The position numbers and the translations under genes were made by a program. A DNA stretch of 64,000 bases, taken from Kitasatospora mediocidica KCTC 9733. GTDB lineage: Bacteria > Actinomycetota > Actinomycetes > Streptomycetales > Streptomycetaceae. The notes below the pieces were generated by a model that did not search any database, was not told the origin of the DNA, and saw only the letters and a program-made list of their open reading frames with translations. Shown piece after piece: positions 60,374 through 64,000 of this stretch. Each line of letters starts with the position of its first letter. Within the stretch, counting starts at the first letter, position 1. The DNA is taken from the NCBI RefSeq assembly GCF_000744225.1, contig NZ_JQLN01000005.1, positions 248,001 to 312,000 on the forward strand, written 5' to 3'.

Positions 60374-62638
60374 TCAGCCCTTGTTTCCAGTGAGGGTTCC
60401 ACCATTGACTCCCTCCACGAAGAGCGTCCCGCTGCCGTAGCTGAACCCGAGCTGCGTACTGCCCACCGCCGAGTTGGCCAGATCGTTGACATCCATCGGG
60501 CTCATCGACGTACCGACAGCCGCTGCCTGGACAGCCTGAAAGGCCGACTTCCCAGCGCCTGCCGAGAGGTCGATGAGGGCTTCGTCGACCGCAGACCCCG
60601 AGTTGTCGACCTTGTAGCCACCTGCGACGTTCTGGATGTCCTCGCCCATCTTGTCGTTGAGGTAGCCGCCTGCCACCGGAATCGCGTCGACAGCCTTCCC
60701 ACCCGTCATGCCCCACACCTTGGTGGCCCACTCTCCCTTCTGGTCGATCTTGGCGTTGTAGGCGGCATCACTCACCTGCTGGTTCTGGAACACCTCGTTC
60801 GCACGGCCGCCGTTCAGCACTCCTTCAACGATCCCGCCCGGTCGCACGGCGTTGTTGACGGCGGACGTCAGATCCCCGTGAAGGGCCCGGTGCTGTATGA
60901 CGTCCTGGACCTGTGCCGTCGTGTACGCCTGCTGTGCCTGGACGATGCTGCCGTAGGCGTCCGGACTCCGGCCGAGTGTGGCCAACAGCTTGATGGCGTC
61001 ACCCGACTTCAGGTTGGCCGGCGCCCCGAAGCTGGGCATGGGCGACGATCCGCCCGCGACTGCCGTCTGCACGTCACCGATGTAAGCCGCTGTCATGTTC
61101 CCCAGACTGCCGTTCATGTTCGAGAACAACGCCCCGTCCCCGTACAGCAGCGTCGGCCCATCCCCGTGCCCGAACTTGGTCACCACATCGCTCATCACCG
61201 CGCTCATCGCGTCCGTGTGCTGCGGCAGTGCCGCTCCCGTCGCGTCATACAGGACGCCGATCGTGGCCGCTTCGAGCGCGTGGCCCAGGGACGTGGCCTC
61301 CGCCGAACCGGCTGTCCCGGCGGTCGGGGACAGGTCGAGGCTGGAATCGCGGTCCATCAGCACCGAGTGGTTGCCGGTAGCCGTCAGCACGTCAAGGTAC
61401 TTCAACGACGAATCCGTCCCCCGGACCGTACCGTCGGGGTTGTACAGCGTGGCCGGATCGTGGAAATAGTGGACGGACGCGTCGGGGCTGTGGCCCAGTG
61501 CCTCCAGGACTCCCGACATCGGGTTGAAGCCCGTGTGGTCCGTCGTCAGGAACTGGATGTCCTGGAACGGAGGGGTCCGCAGGTCCTGGTACGGATAGGA
61601 GTTGTGGACGGTAACGAAGTCCCACATGGTCGGGTTGGCCATGGTGAGTTGGGTGATGTGCTCGGCGACCGGGTCGAGGAAGTGCGGGTCGTAGGTCCCG
61701 GTGCGCAGGAGGTTGGAGAGGATCTGGTAGCCGTACGGCTGCCCCTCCACCGGCTGGCCGGGGTACATCGGCAGGTGGCTCGCGCCGGCCTTGCGCAGGG
61801 CGGCTTCCCAGGTGTCGGTGACGTGCGGCTGGTTCGCCGTGTTGGTGGCGTTGGCCAGGGCGAGGCCGAGGTTGGCGTCCAGGTCCTGGAGCGAGTCCGG
61901 TCGGCGCTGGGCCAGCGCCGCGTAGTTGCTGAGGAAGGTGCTCGGGTCCTGCGAGCCGTAGAAGGCGGTGGTGAACCGAGGGTCGCCCGCGTGGTCCTTC
62001 AGCAGTGCGTCGAGTTGGGCGACTTGGGCATCTGTCGCCTTGCCGCCCAGGCTCAGCAGGTCGGTGGCCTGCTTCGCCTCCTCCTCGGGTATGCCGCCCA
62101 GCGGAGTGCTGTTGAAGCCGCTGGTGCTGCTCCCGGTGTCGGCCGCCAGGGCGGCGGCCGCGGCGGCGTCGGCTTCGGTGGCCGTGGTGAGCACGGCGGC
62201 GATCCGCTGGACGATCGCCTGCGCCTTGTCCTGGTAGGTACTGGCATAGTCCGGATCGTGCTTGTCCGCCTGGGCCACCGCGGGCGGCCAGTGAACGGCG
62301 CCGGTCGCGTCCACCGTCAGGCTCTGCTTTCCGGCGTCGTCGAGAACGGCCTGCAACGCCTGCTGGGCGGCGGCGAACTGGGTGTGCGCGTCGCGCAGGG
62401 CGCGAGCCAGTGCGCCGGCCTCGTCGAAGCCGAGGTCCAACTGCGTACGGGTGCGGGTGAGGACACCCGCGGCGGCATCCGAGGCGGGACCGCTCCAACC
62501 GGAGCCCTGTAGCGGCGCGATCACGTCGGTGGCCAGTGCGGACGACAGGTCCCACTTCTGCACCAGCTGCTCGAAGTCGGTGGCCACCGCGTCCAGGCTG
62601 CTGAGGTCGACGCTGTGAAGCTGATCAAAGGTCACCAT
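60374..62638 (-). CDS. Large protein with WXG100-like N-terminus (putative ESX/type VII-related)
   Basis: This is a 754-aa protein without a signal peptide. Residues 1-125 form a helical hairpin of WXG100 type: FDQLHSVDLSSLDAVATDFE, then the turn GWSGPASDAA, then long helices with AGALARALRDAHTQFAAAQQ. The middle and C-terminal parts are helical and Ala/Asp-rich and have no motif I recognise, although AVDAIPVAGGYLNDKMGEDI near residue 650 recurs in streptomycete WXG-type proteins. Proteins of this kind are thought to be type VII secretion substrates or their surface partners. The ATG at 62638 lies ten bases after the stop of the small partner gene. No EccC/EccD secretion genes are in the window. 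Function is inferred from architecture only. Confidence 0.7.
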   Translation of the reverse strand: MVTFDQLHSVDLSSLDAVATDFEQLVQKWDLSSALATDVIAPLQGSGWSGPASDAAAGVLTRTRTQLDLGFDEAGALARALRDAHTQFAAAQQALQAVLDDAGKQSLTVDATGAVHWPPAVAQADKHDPDYASTYQDKAQAIVQRIAAVLTTATEADAAAAAALAADTGSSTSGFNSTPLGGIPEEEAKQATDLLSLGGKATDAQVAQLDALLKDHAGDPRFTTAFYGSQDPSTFLSNYAALAQRRPDSLQDLDANLGLALANATNTANQPHVTDTWEAALRKAGASHLPMYPGQPVEGQPYGYQILSNLLRTGTYDPHFLDPVAEHITQLTMANPTMWDFVTVHNSYPYQDLRTPPFQDIQFLTTDHTGFNPMSGVLEALGHSPDASVHYFHDPATLYNPDGTVRGTDSSLKYLDVLTATGNHSVLMDRDSSLDLSPTAGTAGSAEATSLGHALEAATIGVLYDATGAALPQHTDAMSAVMSDVVTKFGHGDGPTLLYGDGALFSNMNGSLGNMTAAYIGDVQTAVAGGSSPMPSFGAPANLKSGDAIKLLATLGRSPDAYGSIVQAQQAYTTAQVQDVIQHRALHGDLTSAVNNAVRPGGIVEGVLNGGRANEVFQNQQVSDAAYNAKIDQKGEWATKVWGMTGGKAVDAIPVAGGYLNDKMGEDIQNVAGGYKVDNSGSAVDEALIDLSAGAGKSAFQAVQAAAVGTSMSPMDVNDLANSAVGSTQLGFSYGSGTLFVEGVNGGTLTGNKG

Positions 62639-62648
62639 GGCCGACTTC

Positions 62649-63077
62649 TCACTCCCCCGCGAAGCGGCGCTGGTTGTGCTGCTCGCCGTTGGTGTAGTTG
62701 GTGGCGTTGCCCTGGAGGTTCTGGCCTATCTGGCCGACGGCTCCGGCAAGGTTCTGGACCTGCTGCGACCACACGCTCCACGCGGTGTTCAGCGCGGCGC
62801 TGGTGTCCCAGCCGGTCAACGCGGTGACGGCCGCCGTGGCGTTCAGTTCGGGCTGACCGCACTCCGTCCGGACCCGGGCGGCCAGGTCGAGTGCCTGCCC
62901 GCTCGCCTGCACCAGCACGGCGGGCTGCACCGACAGGACGGCGCCGGATGCCCCGAAGGCGATCGGTGCAGGGTCCGACCCGAGGTCCGGGAACTGCTTC
63001 CTCGCCTGGTCGGTGAGGGTTCCGGTGCTGTCGAAGAGTCCGGGATTCATCCTGCGTTCGAAGTCCAGGTCGGTCAT
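62649..63077 (-). CDS. Small WXG100/ESAT-6-like protein, partner of the large protein
   Basis: This is a 142-aa protein. After MTDLDFERRMNPGLFDSTG comes a segment with one hydrophobic helix. The C-terminal 70 residues are a helical part (LTGWDTSAALNTAWSVWSQQ, VQNLAGAVGQIGQNLQGNAT) ending NYTNGEQHNQRRFAGE, which looks like the second helix of ESAT-6-type proteins. A strict W-x-G turn is not present. The ATG at 63077 has GGGGGG upstream; the frame extends to 63113. It is the first gene of a two-gene operon with the large WXG-type gene, an arrangement seen for type VII secretion substrates that leave the cell as pairs. Assignment is by architecture and is moderate. Confidence 0.62.
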   Translation of the reverse strand: MTDLDFERRMNPGLFDSTGTLTDQARKQFPDLGSDPAPIAFGASGAVLSVQPAVLVQASGQALDLAARVRTECGQPELNATAAVTALTGWDTSAALNTAWSVWSQQVQNLAGAVGQIGQNLQGNATNYTNGEQHNQRRFAGE

Positions 63078-63158
63078 CGAGCCCCCCACGAGCTGTTGAT
63101 CCGGATAGTCCAAGGATTATAGCTACATAGGGTTATCTAAGATCCACTGACAGCACTC

Positions 63159-63193
63159 TGCCCGGGAAGTCGACGGGGCCGACTTCCCGGGCA
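63159..63193 (-). terminator. glgP terminator
   Basis: A 14-bp perfect stem TGCCCGGGAAGTCG (63159-63172)/CGACTTCCCGGGCA (63180-63193) with a seven-base loop lies 21 bases past the glgP stop on the bottom strand. It shares its core with the terminator at 58489. Confidence 0.85.
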
Positions 63194-63213
63194 GCGGTAG
63201 TACGGGCAAGGAC

Positions 63214-64000
63214 TCAGCGCAGCAGCCCCGCGTCCATTCCGGTCGCCTCCGCGGGGAGGACGACGAGGCCGAGTTCGGCCGCCGAGGCCAGCAGTGGGTG
63301 GGTCGGCAGGATCCGGACGGTGTAGCCGAACGGGCCGGTGCGACTCAACTCCAGGGTGCCCTCGTAGCGCTGACGGCCCTCCAGGTCGGGGCCGCCGACC
63401 GGCTTGAGGGTCTGCACCTCCGCCTCGCCGATCCGGTCCGTCTCGTCCACCGCGCCGGAGACCACCTGGACGTCCACGTCCACCGCCTCCAGACTGCCCA
63501 GCGCCACCTGGACCCGCAGCGCCAGCGCACTGCCGAGCTCCTGGGTCTCGGCCGGGCAGGCCGCGTCCACGTGCTCGACCCGGACGGCCGGCCAGGCCTC
63601 GCGGACCTTGGCCTTCCAGCGGGCGAGCACCTGCGCGCCGTCGTCGGCCAGCTCGCGCTGGGCCAGGGCGGCCGGCGTGTAGAGCTTCTCCACGTACTCG
63701 CGGACCATGCGGCCCGCCAGCACCTTGGGACCGAGGGTGACCAGGGTGTGCCGGACCATCGAGATCCAGCCGTGCGGCAGGTCGTCCGCACCGCGGTCGT
63801 AGTACCGGGCCGCGACCTGATGCTCGATCAGGTCGTAGAGCGCGGAGGCCTCGACGTCGTCCCGGTGGTCCTCGTCGAAGCCCGCGCCGTCGGCGGTGGG
63901 AATCGCCCAGCCGTTGCGGCCGTCGTACCACTCGTCCCACCAGCCGTCCAGCACCGAGAGGTTGAGGCAGCCGTTGAGCGCGGCCTTCATCCCCGAGGTG
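63214..64000 (-). CDS. glgP: Alpha-glucan phosphorylase, C-terminal part
   Basis: The reverse strand encodes the last 262 residues of GlgP, running in from the right edge. The first visible residues, TSGMKAALNGCLNLSVLDGW, are the pyridoxal-phosphate lysine motif of the phosphorylase family (the Lys in SGMK), followed by WDEWYDGRNGWAIP and a C-terminal region with a beta-rich tail characteristic of the actinobacterial long-form enzyme. The enzyme releases glucose-1-phosphate (or uses maltodextrins) from alpha-1,4-glucans. It should act with GlgX in this window. The start and most of the catalytic domain are outside the window. Stop and terminator are present, so the end is intact. Confidence 0.92.
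   Translation of the reverse strand, partial: TSGMKAALNGCLNLSVLDGWWDEWYDGRNGWAIPTADGAGFDEDHRDDVEASALYDLIEHQVAARYYDRGADDLPHGWISMVRHTLVTLGPKVLAGRMVREYVEKLYTPAALAQRELADDGAQVLARWKAKVREAWPAVRVEHVDAACPAETQELGSALALRVQVALGSLEAVDVDVQVVSGAVDETDRIGEAEVQTLKPVGGPDLEGRQRYEGTLELSRTGPFGYTVRILPTHPLLASAAELGLVVLPAEATGMDAGLLR

Noticed and set aside
60251..62512. 753-codon + strand frame opposite the WXG-type gene
   Set aside because: Val/Arg/Gly-rich antisense translation without start signals; the reverse strand has a helical protein with a partner gene in an operon.

Overview
The window is high-GC actinobacterial DNA, almost certainly from the Streptomycetaceae (Streptomyces or Kitasatospora). This rests on codon bias, frequent GTG starts, purine-rich ribosome binding sites, and a gene order that from memory matches the conserved streptomycete core around ilvBNC-serA, gatCAB, ligA, mnmA and gcvT-glyA. 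One leucine TTA codon, in a regulator, also fits a bldA-type organism.

Layout, left to right. 1-1750: the 5' end of a secreted subtilisin-like protease, a 54-aa unknown protein and a LURP-one-like protein. 1813-7500: branched-chain amino acid and serine synthesis (ilvB-ilvN-ilvC, then serA). ilvB sits behind a leader peptide, MRTRILVLGGRVG, and a U-tract terminator, a textbook attenuator. 7534-20442: two membrane-linked c-di-GMP proteins (one with a degenerate EAL domain, one with an intact EAL domain) flank a large LAL-type LuxR regulator and the gatC-gatA-small protein-gatB operon for Gln-tRNA(Gln)/Asn-tRNA(Asn) formation. 20793-30020: NAD-dependent DNA ligase, a MetE-like protein, a bifunctional penicillin-binding protein, an SDR oxidoreductase, a LOG-family protein, mnmA and a cysteine desulfurase (sulfur supply for tRNA 2-thiouridine). 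30134-37727: an IclR regulator, a TRIC-like membrane protein and a five-gene oligopeptide ABC importer. 38015-39887: two SseB-like proteins. 40062-44813: a glycine riboswitch ahead of gcvT-gcvH-glyA-sdaA, a glycine to serine to pyruvate route switched on by its own substrate.

From 44820 the content becomes accessory: an excisionase-like HTH/PIN toxin-antitoxin pair, a Phd-like antitoxin with only a stump of its VapC toxin, an RsbW-like ATPase, and two equal-length tandem L,D-transpeptidase lipoproteins. A 35-codon ORF beside them has transpeptidase-like ends and the same promoter motif. 50487-56356 holds glgX and a heterodimeric ABC exporter with one degenerate ATP site. 56485-58481 has an XRE/DUF5753-type regulator, a broken partner gene and a chain of tiny overlapping ORFs. 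58865-63077 has an Asp-box lipoprotein and a WXG100-like gene pair whose larger member is followed, in frame after its TGA, by a transmembrane coding stretch. The right edge is the 3' end of glgP; with glgX it marks glycogen breakdown.

No tRNA, rRNA, CRISPR array or insertion sequence was seen. The least explained parts are the transpeptidase cluster with its shared ECF-type promoter motif (47109-50093), the ORF chain at 57800-58481, and the post-stop membrane segment at 60245-60373.
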